From NCBI GenBank assembly GCA_008711295.1, contig VUYV01000020.1, forward strand, positions 1,313,113 through 1,377,112: DNA of 64,000 nucleotides, in the 5' to 3' direction. The DNA comes from Anarhynchus alexandrinus (Eukaryota > Chordata > Aves > Charadriiformes > Charadriidae). Position 1 is the stretch's first letter, and the number at the start of each line of letters is the position of its first letter. The notes beneath the pieces were generated by a model, which ran no database searches, had not been told where the DNA came from, and was given only the letters and a program-made list of their open reading frames with translations. Shown piece by piece: positions 46,416 through 57,800 of this stretch. The translations under genes were made by a program, and so were the position numbers.

Positions 46416-46434
46416 TAATGAAGAGCTGATACAA
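45667..46434 (-). pseudogene. CR1 ORF2 reverse-transcriptase remnant
   Basis: On the minus strand the frame carries, in order, FKGKCWVLHLGRNNP, YRLGVDLLESS, DRDLGVLLDNKL, SQQCAFMAKRANGILECI and SVASRLREV. An in-frame TAA (46153-46155) follows, and then [58 protein letters not shown] and [11 protein letters not shown] single-base frameshift near 45760-45768 then disrupts the VESP..FKTRLDA end. The catalytic core and the endonuclease are absent. One nonsense codon and one frameshift in about 255 codons indicate a moderately old, dead copy. Confidence 0.9.
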
Positions 46435-49400
46435 GGAAATTGCTTGGGCTTATTGCCTCCTTCAGACGCTCCTCCTGCATTTCCGCTTTCCCTTCACTTC
46501 CAGTATCTTTCACCTCTGGGTAGTCTGGACATCCACCTGCCACTTCTGCCTCTTGTTCCATTTTCCGTGCCTGCAGCACTACAGCACTACAGTCTCAGAG
46601 ATATTCTCTCTTGTTTGGATGCTGCCCACTCTTTTCCATAGTGCAGTCAGTCACACTGAGAGGCCTGTAGCAGGTGGAAGGGGAGGAAGGTTCATCCCTT
46701 GGAGAGCTTCCATCTATTTTGTCAGGAACCAGCCCTAGCTTTCCATAATAGCCTGAAACTGACAGTACTCTGATTTCCAGCTGTATCCAGATATATAGCA
46801 CAAGTGGGCAGAATTATCTGGAGTTGACATTGGTCTTTCCCCTTCTATTCCAAGTGGGGTCTTCAGAGCCTCCCCCATGAACACAGGCATCTAAATCTAG
46901 AGAAGCGCACTGGTCAGGCCCCCAGGAGGAAGAGTGAGGAGGACACCAGAAGGGACTGTCCCCTGGGATCTCAGCAGAGCACAGCTGCTCTGCACCAGAC
47001 AGCTTCATTCTCATTCTCTGACCTTCAGTTCCCCCATTCAATAATCTTATTCATTATACAACAGCAGGATTAGACAGTGCCTGCTGGTTGGCACACTCTG
47101 ATGGGCATTAATACCTGCTGGCACAGAAGCAGGCACATGCCAGTACTCCTGTGTGCTAATGAAAAGGCACTATTTCCACTTCCATTTCAGCACACGCTGA
47201 GGTTTCCTGAGAGCCAGCATTGATCTTTGTGTCCAAGAGAACGTGTGCTGCCGTCAGTCCTGCCTTGCAGCTCCAGGAGTCCTGCTGCTTTGGGCAATGG
47301 CTACCATCACAGAGCCGGATGGGGTCAAACTGGGCCCCTACTGAATCATTGTGGGGCCAGGGCTCATCAGCACTGTGCCACATAATGGAGACTTCCAGTG
47401 GTGCATTGCCTTCATGCACACTGTGGTTATCCTGGCATCACTCGGGGAATGGAGTGAGGACGAGCACCAAGACAGGTTGGATGATGCAGCTACTCACTAC
47501 TTTTGAGTTCTCACTGGGAGACTGGCTTTAAAATTCCTCCCTTTGCCTTCCTCTAAGTTCTGCAAGAGCTTTTTTGTCAAAAAAAGGCTGAGGAAGTTAA
47601 CGCGTAGCCCTCTAGGAACTCTTCCATCACGATGACTCCTTTTGAGACCTCTGCCATCCTGTTGAACCCTGGGGAAGCGATGGTGATGGAGAGCTGAGAG
47701 AAGTGGGAGGAAGGAGAGGATGGATTTCCCTGGCACGCTAGTCATATATAGCCCTGCTGCTATGCCCCCACCCAGAGGAACTGGCCCTGGCCTCTGGGAC
47801 TAACCTCCAGGCAGAGCAGTGAATAATGTTTGACTTGGAGGGAAGACAGACAGAAGGAGCTGTCATAGAAATGTTGAACAAGCTACAGAAGAAAGATATC
47901 CTGAACTCTCAGTTCCCCAACCAACAGCAAGAAGACACCCTGGAACGCTGCACATGACCTTACTGTCATCAGATTAGCTGGAACTCACTGTCTCAGGGTT
48001 CTACAGGGCACAAGAGCTAAGCAAGTTTTTTTTAAGAAATAGTTAGTATCTATAATGTTAGCCAAATGTTGTGTTGGAATAGTAACTATTTAAAACATGT
48101 CAGACTTCCAAGAGAAAAATGTGCCTTATTGCTTCTGATAAACTGATCTTAAGGCCATAGGACTGAGAAGGAATTTGCCCCCAAGCTTGCTTAGTCCAGA
48201 ACCAACCACTGCAGAGTATCTTGCAGGATTTCTCTGGAGGAACTGATAATAATCACGTTTGGACTCAGAATGGACGATGGAGCTATGGAGCCATTAGGCT
48301 GATTCAGACGTCTGCTATGACCAGAATGGACAGCATCTGTCCAACTGATTCATGAATATTCATGTTTGTGACCTAGCTGTGATGGATGGGAATATAAAGA
48401 CCTTTGAAAAAGTGGGGTACTAAATGCAGAAATGGGTGTGACAGGTACCAGCATGGAGGGATTCGTGTCCTGCAGGTGACATATCTGATGTTGTATGGCA
48501 AACCAAATTTAAAGCGATGCTCCAAGACTATTAGCAGCATACTGATGCTGCTGCAGTTCAGCGTGCCAGACAGCGGGTCGTTTGAAGCCTTTGTGAGTAG
48601 GACCTTCCACACACACATGCTGGTGATGACCTCCCACCCCTAGGAAGTCTGAGCTTGCTGCCCAGCTCTTCGGGTTTGGGAATTTTGTTACAGTTCCACG
48701 CATGCAACTCTGCAATTCAGGCCCTGCAAACAATAGCTGTGCCACTCCAAGAGCAGCGAGCATGAAAGGGGTGTGACTGGAGCGGCTCTATTCCCAGAAG
48801 CCAGGCCAATTCTCTAATGGGAGCTCAACCAGCATCTCTGCTGCATGTCCAGGAAAGCGGTTTTGGCAGCCTCTCTATAGATGGTTCCAGTTCAGAAGAA
48901 ATGGATGGTAGATTTGGGACAGACAGCATGCAGATCACAGCTGCATGCAGCCAACAGCACAAGAAGCCCTCTTTGCCAGAGACACTCCTCCAGCATGCTT
49001 GATCTTGACTTTTTATTCGCCGTATTGCATTGCTCTTGAGTGTCAGCCCCTTTCACTCCCCTCTGCCTCAGCAGCCCTTCAATGCCAAACCGTGCCACAT
49101 CTCCTCTCTGCCCAAGCCTTTCTTTCTTTCTCTGTTCTTTCCCCCACAAAAGGATTCCTCTTTCTCCTCTGCTTCAGACTCACGTCCCCTAGAAAACATC
49201 CTAATCTGAGTGTTTCCTAACAGAAGCATAGTGAATATCGGAAACTTTGTTTCTGTTCTATAAGCAACTGTTTTGCTTAAATAAAAAGCACTGCTACTAA
49301 CCTGCATGAAACAAACATCTTCTCTTGTAAAGTCTTTGGGACGGGCACCATTTCATCCTATCTCTGAGAGAGACCCCCCCAGCACAAAGCCTCTGTGTAC

Positions 49401-49734
49401 AGCTCAGTTGCAGTTAACAAACAGGAACTATGAACTGAGCTTGCAAGGGATGAAACGGTAAAACTGACCTTACTGGAATAAGTTCATTCCCCTTTGCAAT
49501 TATCTGGTGACAGACTTCACCTCAGGCTGAATAAATATAGTAGTTCAGTTTCCAGAGCTCCGGTTACTATTTCATAAACGGTTCTCAGTTGTGACTTGGC
49601 CCGGCTTCAAACAGGGATGGGTAGGTTAGCTCCGATTGATTTGTTCTTTAAGTAAAAATTAGAGCTGGTACAGTGCCACGATTGCAATGCCCATATAGAG
49701 CATGATGTCTCTGAGACAGGGAACGTTGCTTTGG
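46416..49734. other. No gene recognised
   Basis: Frames stay below 105 residues. Two palindromes at 48305-48314 and 48351-48364 are described separately. A C/T-rich run lies at 49110-49142. Confidence 0.55.
48305..48364. repeat. Pair of perfect palindromes 37 bp apart
   Basis: CAGACGTCTG (48305-48314) and CATGAATATTCATG (48351-48364) are both self-complementary. The first joins two SMAD-type CAGAC half-sites. The second is close to palindromic POU-dimer sites. Binding is inferred, not shown. Confidence 0.75.
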
Positions 49735-49815
49735 ACCTCGAGCTGATACCTGGGCTCTGACACCACCTCAGCAGGTGATCTTCAGGAAATCACCATTCTT
49801 CAGGTTACAGTTTTT
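49735..49815 (-). mobile_element. MIR-like remnant (candidate)
   Basis: The plus strand reads ACCTGGGCTCTGACACCACC, then TCAGCAGGTGATCTTCAGGA, then AATCACCATTCTTCAGG. This parallels the reversed MIR core (CTGGCTCTGCCACT..GGTGACCTTGGGCAAATCAC..TTCAGTTT). It is short and diverged. Confidence 0.42.
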
Positions 49816-52748
49816 TGAAGAAAAAGGGGAGCACCATCATGCAGCACCAAAGGAGCCACAAGAGTTTCTTCCCCTTTCTTGCAACCACTATAGAGTCTCA
49901 CTTGTATCATTACATTTAGGGTCAGCTTCGGGTGGGATTTCTTTCAGTGGAGCACTTCCTTCCTAAAAGCACTGTCCTCAAGTGCTCATAAGCATTGCTT
50001 TGATGGAGGGCACCATAGACATCTAGCTAATAAACAATGCTCTGACAAAACAGAGCTTTCCCTGCATGGTGGTATTTGGACCAGACAGGACAGTAAGTAT
50101 ACAACATGTCAGCAAAGGCCTTAGGATTACAGATATTTTGTTTGAAGTAAGTCAGGAATGAGTCTTCATGCTTCAGTGAATATCTGTTCCTAAAACATGA
50201 GTCAATACTGACACAAACATGGGGGTTTTAACTCTATCTCCATTGAGATTCCAAAAAACAGTGGCTAACAACACCTCTGCACAGCAGCATAAGTCCAGAG
50301 CCAGGGGAGACTGAGGACAACTGAAGGATGTACTGGTGAAACCAGGATTGGAAAAGCTCTGGACCAGCTGAGAGGTCCACTGCAGCTCAGGCAGGAGGCC
50401 AGTTGAAAGAGTTGTGAAAGGCTGGATGGAATGATGGAGATGTTCTCGATCTGGACAGAGCGGCAGCAGCAGCAGCAGAGCTGCATGTGGGACAACGTGG
50501 ACTGACATGGAAAGGGATGCTGTCAGGCAGAGTGGTGGGCACAAACCCTGCAAGCACTGGCCTGCAGCCAGGCAGCGCTGCCATCGGCCTCTCACCACTG
50601 TCAGCAGCTGGCGAGGCCACAAATGGAAAGACGAGGCAGCACAGACAAGATTGCGAAACCCACCACAGATACATGCAAGGTGCATGGACACCTTAAGTCG
50701 TTAAGGGAATGAGATATTAAGGTGAGGCTTCACACGCCCAGGCTTCATGCAACAGAGCCACCGCCTCATAGCAGTCCTCAGCACGTACAAAATCGTGCTC
50801 GTGTACCTTTCAGCCCTGCTGAAGGTAATGCAAGGGTGCAGCAGAGTATGTCTGCAGGCCTTGGAGCTCTTTGCAGTTTGGCAGGAACTCTGGGGAGAGC
50901 GGCAGCTCTGCCGTCTGTCCATGGATGCCTGCTTTGCGTGGAACTGGTTGCCTGAGACTCAGGTGGGACAGGGCTGGTGTTCAGCCCCCATGACAGGGAA
51001 GCGCATGCTTTGCCTGAAGGGTGGCCAGCCTTCCGCTTCTGCAGAGGGAAGAAATGAAACAGATTGTGTGTGAAGGAGACACAGATGTTAAAAAAGCTCT
51101 GTATAATCCTGTCTGGAGATGTTTACTGTAAATACCGTGATGAGTGCACCACGCCGCTTTTGGCACAGCTGGCTGGGTTTTTTTAAGAACGTTTATTGTT
51201 GATAAAAATCCAGAGACACTGACACAATCTCAAAGTTATCCAGAGAGACTCAAAATATCCTAAATATCCTATGGCTGGCAAGATGAAACAAAAGCTTTGA
51301 TGTACCAAGGATGCCTCAACACCAGCAGAGCTGCAGTTCCCTGGGTTACAGCATCCCACGAGACAACCCACCCATAATTGCCACTGAGCCTCCACACAGT
51401 CCCAGCAAGCAGGATCTGAGGTAGCCCTACAGTGGCCAGACTCAGCATGGAGACAGCCACTGCTCACCCACAGCCCCGTGCACTGGCAATACCACCGTCC
51501 CTGTGGGCCCCAGGGTCCCCTTGGCTGGCAGGGCTTGAGCAGGGACGCTGCTGAGCCCCAGGACACGTGCCTGCAGGCCTGGCGCCATGGGCAGCCGCTG
51601 ACAGGCCTTGGAGGCCAACCTCAGAAACCCTCAGGACTGCATTTGGCTCTCAAGATGCCACTTATCTGACCCTTCCCTAGCCAGCTGGCTCGCAAGCCAG
51701 CTTCTTCTGCAGTTTCAGTCGCTGCACAAGGCTGTCGACAGCTGCCTGGGTGCAGGCACGGGCCAGAGCTTGTGTGGAGGGGAGGACAGGTGAGGAGACC
51801 CTACCAGCGAGCAGAAAAGCCAAAACAAATAAAGAATGTACCCATGCTGGCAAGCAGCAAGAGCCTAAGGTTCGTTTTCTCCAGTTCATCATGGTCAGCT
51901 CTCGCATTGCTTGTGTAGCCCTCGCTCCAGCACAGAGCTGGGACTCCAGTTAATCCCACCCTTGGGGTCTCAGGGTGGCAGAGAATGGCAGCTCCCAAGG
52001 AGAGGACCCATGTCCCTTTCAGTAGTTTTTTTTGGCCACATGGCTTGGAACCTCAATGTAAGACACTTTAAATAGGTGTGAATTGGGTTTTTTCAGCCAG
52101 TGTTGAAAGCCCAGTCCCTGGATGGGTGGGCACTGAAAATCCCAAGTAAATTTTGAAAGTCCTGACATAAATAAATAGCCAATTAATACTCACGATATCA
52201 AAGTACTGCAATGAAGGAGGAGAACCCTGACAGCTATTATAAACCCCTGCTCATTGCAATTACATGGGGAACAAGGTCTGGGAAACCCCATTTCCGAGTG
52301 GGGCAGGATGTCTCTCACTCACACACGCACACGGAGCGCTGGCAGTCATGTCCACCCTCGCTGCAGCACCCCAACCTTGTCCTGGTGTCCTGCACGGGGG
52401 TGAGCTTCACTCATTGCAAACATCTCTCACAGACCGTCAAACCCAAACACGGGCTGCCTTGTTGCTGGAGGTCAAGGGAGGTAAAGACTTCACATGAATA
52501 TGCTGGAAACAGAAAACAAACACACACGCAAAAATCCCCAGCAAGAAAGGACAAGCCAATCTTAACAAGCAATTCCGTTACCCGTAAATAAAAAGAAGGC
52601 AATCACAACATGCCTTAAGCTTGGGGGAGCCAAAAGCCGTCTCTCGTCTGTGGGTGACTGATGGCTCGCGGGCTTTCCAGCACAAACTTGCCTGGTGTCG
52701 TTTGTCACCTGCGAGGGGTAAGCCGCTCCTGAAGGCTCCTCTGTGCTG
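49816..52748. other. No gene recognised
   Basis: Several overlapping frames of 100-172 residues occur on both strands between 50173 and 51566. None shows a domain and none agrees with a splice pattern I can defend. No repeat family is recognised. Confidence 0.5.
50464..50478. repeat. (CAG)5 trinucleotide repeat
   Basis: Five perfect CAG units lie in non-coding context. Confidence 0.9.
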
Positions 52749-52771
52749 GTGTGTGTGCGTGCGTGCATGCA
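52749..52771. repeat. Alternating purine-pyrimidine run (GT/GC), 23 bp
   Basis: GTGTGTGTGCGTGCGTGCAT continues alternation to 52771. Such sequence can adopt Z-DNA, but it is short. Confidence 0.85.
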
Positions 52772-54334
52772 ACTCACGGAATTTCAGCAAAGACGCATAA
52801 GAGGATTGTAGTCCTGGTTCGGCTAAAGACTTAGGATTCTGCATAATGTGTTAAGAGGAGCTTAATGCAATCCTACTACTCTGCCACAGAAACCCTGAAC
52901 AGCAGCCTGTCTGTTCTCACCTTTCCCCATCTGCTAGCCAGCTGTGGAAGAGCTGGCTTGCCCCGGCACTGTTTAAAGGAGCAGGTGCACCGGCACAGGT
53001 TGGGATTCTGCGTCTGTCCTCCCATGGGAGCAGATCTTTGGGCTCACTACAATGAAAAGACACTAGGCAGGATGCCTGACGCAAAACTCTTAAGGTGTGG
53101 AGAATTCACATTGAAAGGAGGCTTCACAGCTCTGAAAGGGGAGTAGAGAGCCAAAAAAAAAAGAGCAGTTTTATGTCTCAGCGCCAGGAAATAATCTAAA
53201 AGGGAGGAACAGAGCCCTTGGCCAAAGTTATATCATCCAGGAGGACATGTGCTATTGTGGAATAAGTTATCATGGCTAAGGCAACATAGGTAAGTGTGCA
53301 CTTGAGATGAGACCAGCTGGCTGAGAATTAGAGCAAGGGTGGCAAAGGGTAGGGAAAAGGGAACAGAAAGGCAAGAAACTTGTAAATCAAACCTGAACGT
53401 CAGGCAATAGTGAGGTCAAAAGGTTGGGTGAGGCTGTTTCCTGCTACTCCATTGCTGGGAAAGTTCAGTTTTTGACAGCTAAGCCAGAGTCACACACATC
53501 CTTATTCTGAACTTCTCCATGTCATTGTGCCCCATCTGCAAAACAAAGCTATTGTGAAATCCTTTTTCCTAGCTTCTGCCTATCTTCTCCCTAGATTCTG
53601 CTCGGGTTATAATTGCTCAGTGGCATGGACAGTCTTGTTGCCTGCTTAGGTGCAGTGCGTAACTCCTCTGGAGCATCCAGTCACTACTTTAATATAAATA
53701 AAGAAATAATAACACAGATTAGAGTTTCCCCAAGTTGGCACACTGACCAGGATACTAGCACAATGCAGACTGGGAAAAAATAAGGGAAGAAAATGTATTA
53801 AAACCTGGTTGGCTCACAGACAATGAAAAATAACAGTTTCATCTGAACGTGGGTGAGGCAAGGGAAGGAAGTGGACTGGAATGTGGGCTATTCCCTATTC
53901 TGAAAGACAGCAGAATGCTAGGACAGCATTTCCATGCTCCACATGCTGGAGAGTATCTGGGTAGAAAACTGGAAAAGTAAAAAAGCAGTAAGAGCAGATC
54001 AGTGATACAAAGTGATCTCTGATATTCATAATCAGGCAACAATCAGGAGATGGGTGTTGTAACGCCTGTCCTAGATGAATATGGCAGAGTAGTCCATATA
54101 GACAGGCTTTACGTATTTATGAGGTTGTGTTCTGGAAAACAGGGACTCTGGGTATCTCTGATGGGTTATGCAGATAATTCTCTGGGAGCTGGCTCCAGGC
54201 AGAGCAAGAAAGCCTAATTTTCCTCCTGGTAGCTAATTAAGGAGATATGGATTAGCAGAAAGAACATGATTTTCCCACTGGCATGGCATTGACAAAACAT
54301 TTACCAGATGACCACATACAAGAGCAGAATGACT
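52772..54334. other. No gene recognised
   Basis: This is AT-richer sequence with frames below 95 residues. The part just upstream of 54335 may be an unrecognised extension of the ancient LINE, but I cannot align it. Confidence 0.5.
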
Positions 54335-54856
54335 GGGAAAGGTTCAGAAATGAGCTACAGGAATGATATACAATCTTTAAGATACTCTCTAGCATGAGAA
54401 ACTCTTCAGGATCCCATATAGTTTATCAGATGAAAGTTAGGGACATTGGTGCTTTAATGATCTACTAAGGAAAATGCATCCAAGAGCAGGAAGGCCTATT
54501 ACCCCACGAATAAAACCCTAATAAATCTAGTCCAGAAGATGGAACCCATAAAATTCAAACTGAAAGTAAGATGCAAGGGTTGTGGGTTTTTTTAATATAT
54601 GAGGAAAGGAATAACTGAAAGCATTTCCTGAGGGAAGTGGTGAATTTGTCATCACTTGGACTCTTTACGTCCAATCTGGGATGATTGCTAAAATACGTGG
54701 TCTAGTTTACCAGAATGTATTGCATTTGATAAGTAGTGGGGAAGAACAAAGCGGCTGGACTGCCAGCTGGCCAGGCAGAGCTCTGCATGTTGGGTTTTGC
54801 AAGTGATGTGACGAGATCAGCCACTGTGGTCCTTGTGGCTGTAACAGTAAGATCTC
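54335..54856 (+). mobile_element. Ancient CR1/L3-like LINE remnant
   Basis: The blocks follow the 3' part of old sauropsid CR1/L3-type elements in order: GAGCTACAGGAATGAT, TTAAGATACTC, ATAGTTTATCAGATGAAAGT, CCATAAAATTCAAACTGAAA, GTAAGATGCAAGGG and TTTTTTTAATATATGAGGAA. They are followed by GAGGGAAGTGGTGAATTTGT, CATCACTTGGACTCTTTACG, TGGTCTAGTTTACCAGAATG and a GATCAGCCACTGTGGTCCTT end. Many indels break every frame. It is far more diverged than the avian CR1 copies, so it probably predates them. The exact family needs a library search. Confidence 0.65.
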
Positions 54857-57800
54857 GTAATGCATTTTCCATCTGTGATTCTGAAAGTGGCTTTTATAAA
54901 CAGCCAGTGAGGTGGGCTGACCCGCTGTGACTGTGACCAGAGAGTCTCCTTCCTCTGTGCCTGATCAAAGCTAAAACCTTTGTTGGCAGTGCCTAATGAC
55001 CACAATCCGTCTGAGGAGACAGATAATGAGAAATGGCCTTGATGGGATTTCTCCACAATGTCCACGCTGCATAAAGTTTGGCATGTGGGCAATGCTGGAG
55101 CCAGAACTGGAGCCTCCATGGAGTTTTCCTTACATCTGCTGGCACTGATTTCATCATCCTTGTGCTATCTTCTCTGGAAATCTGTGCACAGGGTGAGATG
55201 GAAGCACTGATCTTTTGTATCCCTTGAGACGATGACTCAGCTCTTACACTGCATTTTACTGGGGCCAGCATTAGGTGTAGAAAATTAAATGTATAAACAA
55301 TAACTATCATCACTTTCAGGGTGTGTCTATTGAAGAGTCAGCTCCAATCAGGAAACTTCAAGGAGACAAGAAGATCTTATGGTTAAGCAACAGTAATGGA
55401 GAGCACCATACTTGGCTTCAACTCTGAGCTTTGCCATTAATGCATATCCTCCTCCATGCCCGGACTTCTGGAGCAATGAGAAGAATTGTACTTCCTGTCT
55501 CCCACCCATTTCTTTACAGATTCCCAAGTTCAGGGGCTGTCTCTCTTCGTGTATGCTTGTGCAGTTCCTGGCAAAGAAAAGTACATTTTGAGCTTCTGTA
55601 CTTTTTTTTCCCTAAATAATGCCTAATAACTCCCATGTCTGCTGAGTAGAGTTACAATTTAGGAACCAAAACATGCTGCCTTAGGTGAGATTTTGGTGGA
55701 ACCAGAAAGACTGTATTGATGATCGCTAAACTGTTTGTATTTCCCTCTATCATCCCTTTCCAATAAGGCCAAAGATAGATAGTTGCCCCAATTTTTTTCT
55801 GTAGTCTGTTGGCCCATATGGTTTTAAACGAGCCCAGCTCTCAGACTGTTGTCCACTAAGGACAACTTCTTTCTCCTCTTTTTGCCCACCTCTCTCTCCC
55901 AGCATCCTCTCTTCTTCCCTGCTTGTGTCATTTTGATGTAAGTATGTGAGTCCCTCCTGCTCCAGAGTGATTTCATTTGATTTTGTTCTGTGTTTGAGCA
56001 GAAGGTTGCTACACGGCTATGGAAATCATTGGGAGCTTTTCCATTCATTTCCATGAGCTTTTGGACCAGGTTCACTCAAATTTTCAGTTTACTTGTCTTA
56101 TCTTTAGTGCTGAGAGCTGGTTTACTATTGCTGGCAGGTATGGAAACCAGACAGTCATTCCATAATGCAATTGCCTAGGAACTACACATATAAAAATGTT
56201 TGCTTAGAAGCCAGTGGGAGGGAAAAATAGAACTGGGATGAGATTGGGGGAGGAGAGTACTATTGGTGTTCAAAGCCCCCTTTGTCTAATGCTAATGAAG
56301 AAACAGTTCACTAGAACATTTACAGGAGCAAGAAACATCAGATGTCTCACATGCTGGGAAGAGAATGGGTGAAGAGATTGAGGTTCAGTGAAAGATTTTG
56401 GGTAATGAGTCACCATTTGTTAGTGAATTCTTTCATGTATCAGAGAGGATAGAAATATTCCACCTTACGTCAGTAGAAAGCTATGAAAATATCTATAAAA
56501 TGCTTAAAGGACCGTGAAGGAGCCTAGTACGTGTCACTTCCCAAAGCTGTGCAGTCCTGCATGGTGACATGAAGAAAGGAAATGCTCTTGCCCCCAAAGC
56601 AGAGGTGGACTATAAGTACCACAGGATCCTCCTTGGGACACAGATGGATAAAGAGAATTCAGAAGAGCAGAGGTGAAGTTTCAGGGTGGGGAGAGGAGTA
56701 CCAGTCAAGCTGGGCTTATGTTTGGACCCAAGTCAGAAAATTCAGCACAGGCCCCAAGGCACTGTCTGAGTCCATGAGAGAGAAATCCGGGCTATGGAGA
56801 ACGGTCTGTCAGTGCGTGGACAAGAGAGACCATTCTTTAACATCTCTTCATAACCTTTAGATGAACTTTACAAATCAGGGAGTGCTCTAGAGCCCTTCAA
56901 ACAGATGGTGAGTAAAGTAAGTGTGGTTTCCAAGATCTCTAGGAAAAGTTCTTTATGCCTTCTCACCTTGTCTTGGACATCTCAGTGAACTCCAGCACTT
57001 CTTAAACATCCAGTCTAGTAACAGAAGGTGGAATGAGAAAGATCTCGATTTTGCTTATCGGGAGAAAGCTCTGCCCTTATCTCTGCACTGAAGCTCTTTG
57101 CTGGGGGTGGAGAGCAGTTCGCAAATACACAACAAGGTGAGCTGTTGAGAGCTTGTCTCTCAGCACTCCGGCACGCAGGGTCTTGGGGCAGCCGGGCTCT
57201 GCACCGCACACGTTTCACTCTGGGTATCGCCGCCGTATTCCAACACAGCCAGCTGATTCTGATTCAGCAGTGGTGGCTTCCAGAAGCAGAGGGAGTGATC
57301 ATCCATCTCCAGATGGGTGCTGAATAGAAAAATGAAAGTAACTAAATAAAAATCCCTGGAAACGGAGATGGTGACAGCAAAAAAGGGGAAAGTAACTTTG
57401 TTACTCATCAGGTTATTACCTTTGGAAAGGAAACAATTGTAATTGAATAGTCTTCTGGACCATTCATCTTCATTCTCCTAACTTGATATCAATAGCTGCC
57501 AGGTGGTGCCTGCACAGGCCATTCAAATCAGATTATGTTATCATAGTTCTCCAGTCATCGCCAAGAGCAGGATCATGATCATGAGGAGGAAATCTAGTTA
57601 TTCAGGTACATGTTACCTTATTAAAAGTTTGAGCAAAGTACATTGAGTCGTTATAATGGGATTAGAGTTTGAGTTGTGTTCTCAGGGTTGCCATGACCGT
57701 GATTTTGGTGATTTGCTGTGGGGCTTGGAGAGCGCAGCTCCACTCTGGCCAACCGCAAATAATCCAGACTATCATCACAGAGGAGTGGGCACCAGCATGG

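Noticed and set aside
50173..51566. Cluster of 95-172-residue frames as a multi-exon gene
   Set aside because: The frames lie on both strands with mutual overlap and no conserved motif.
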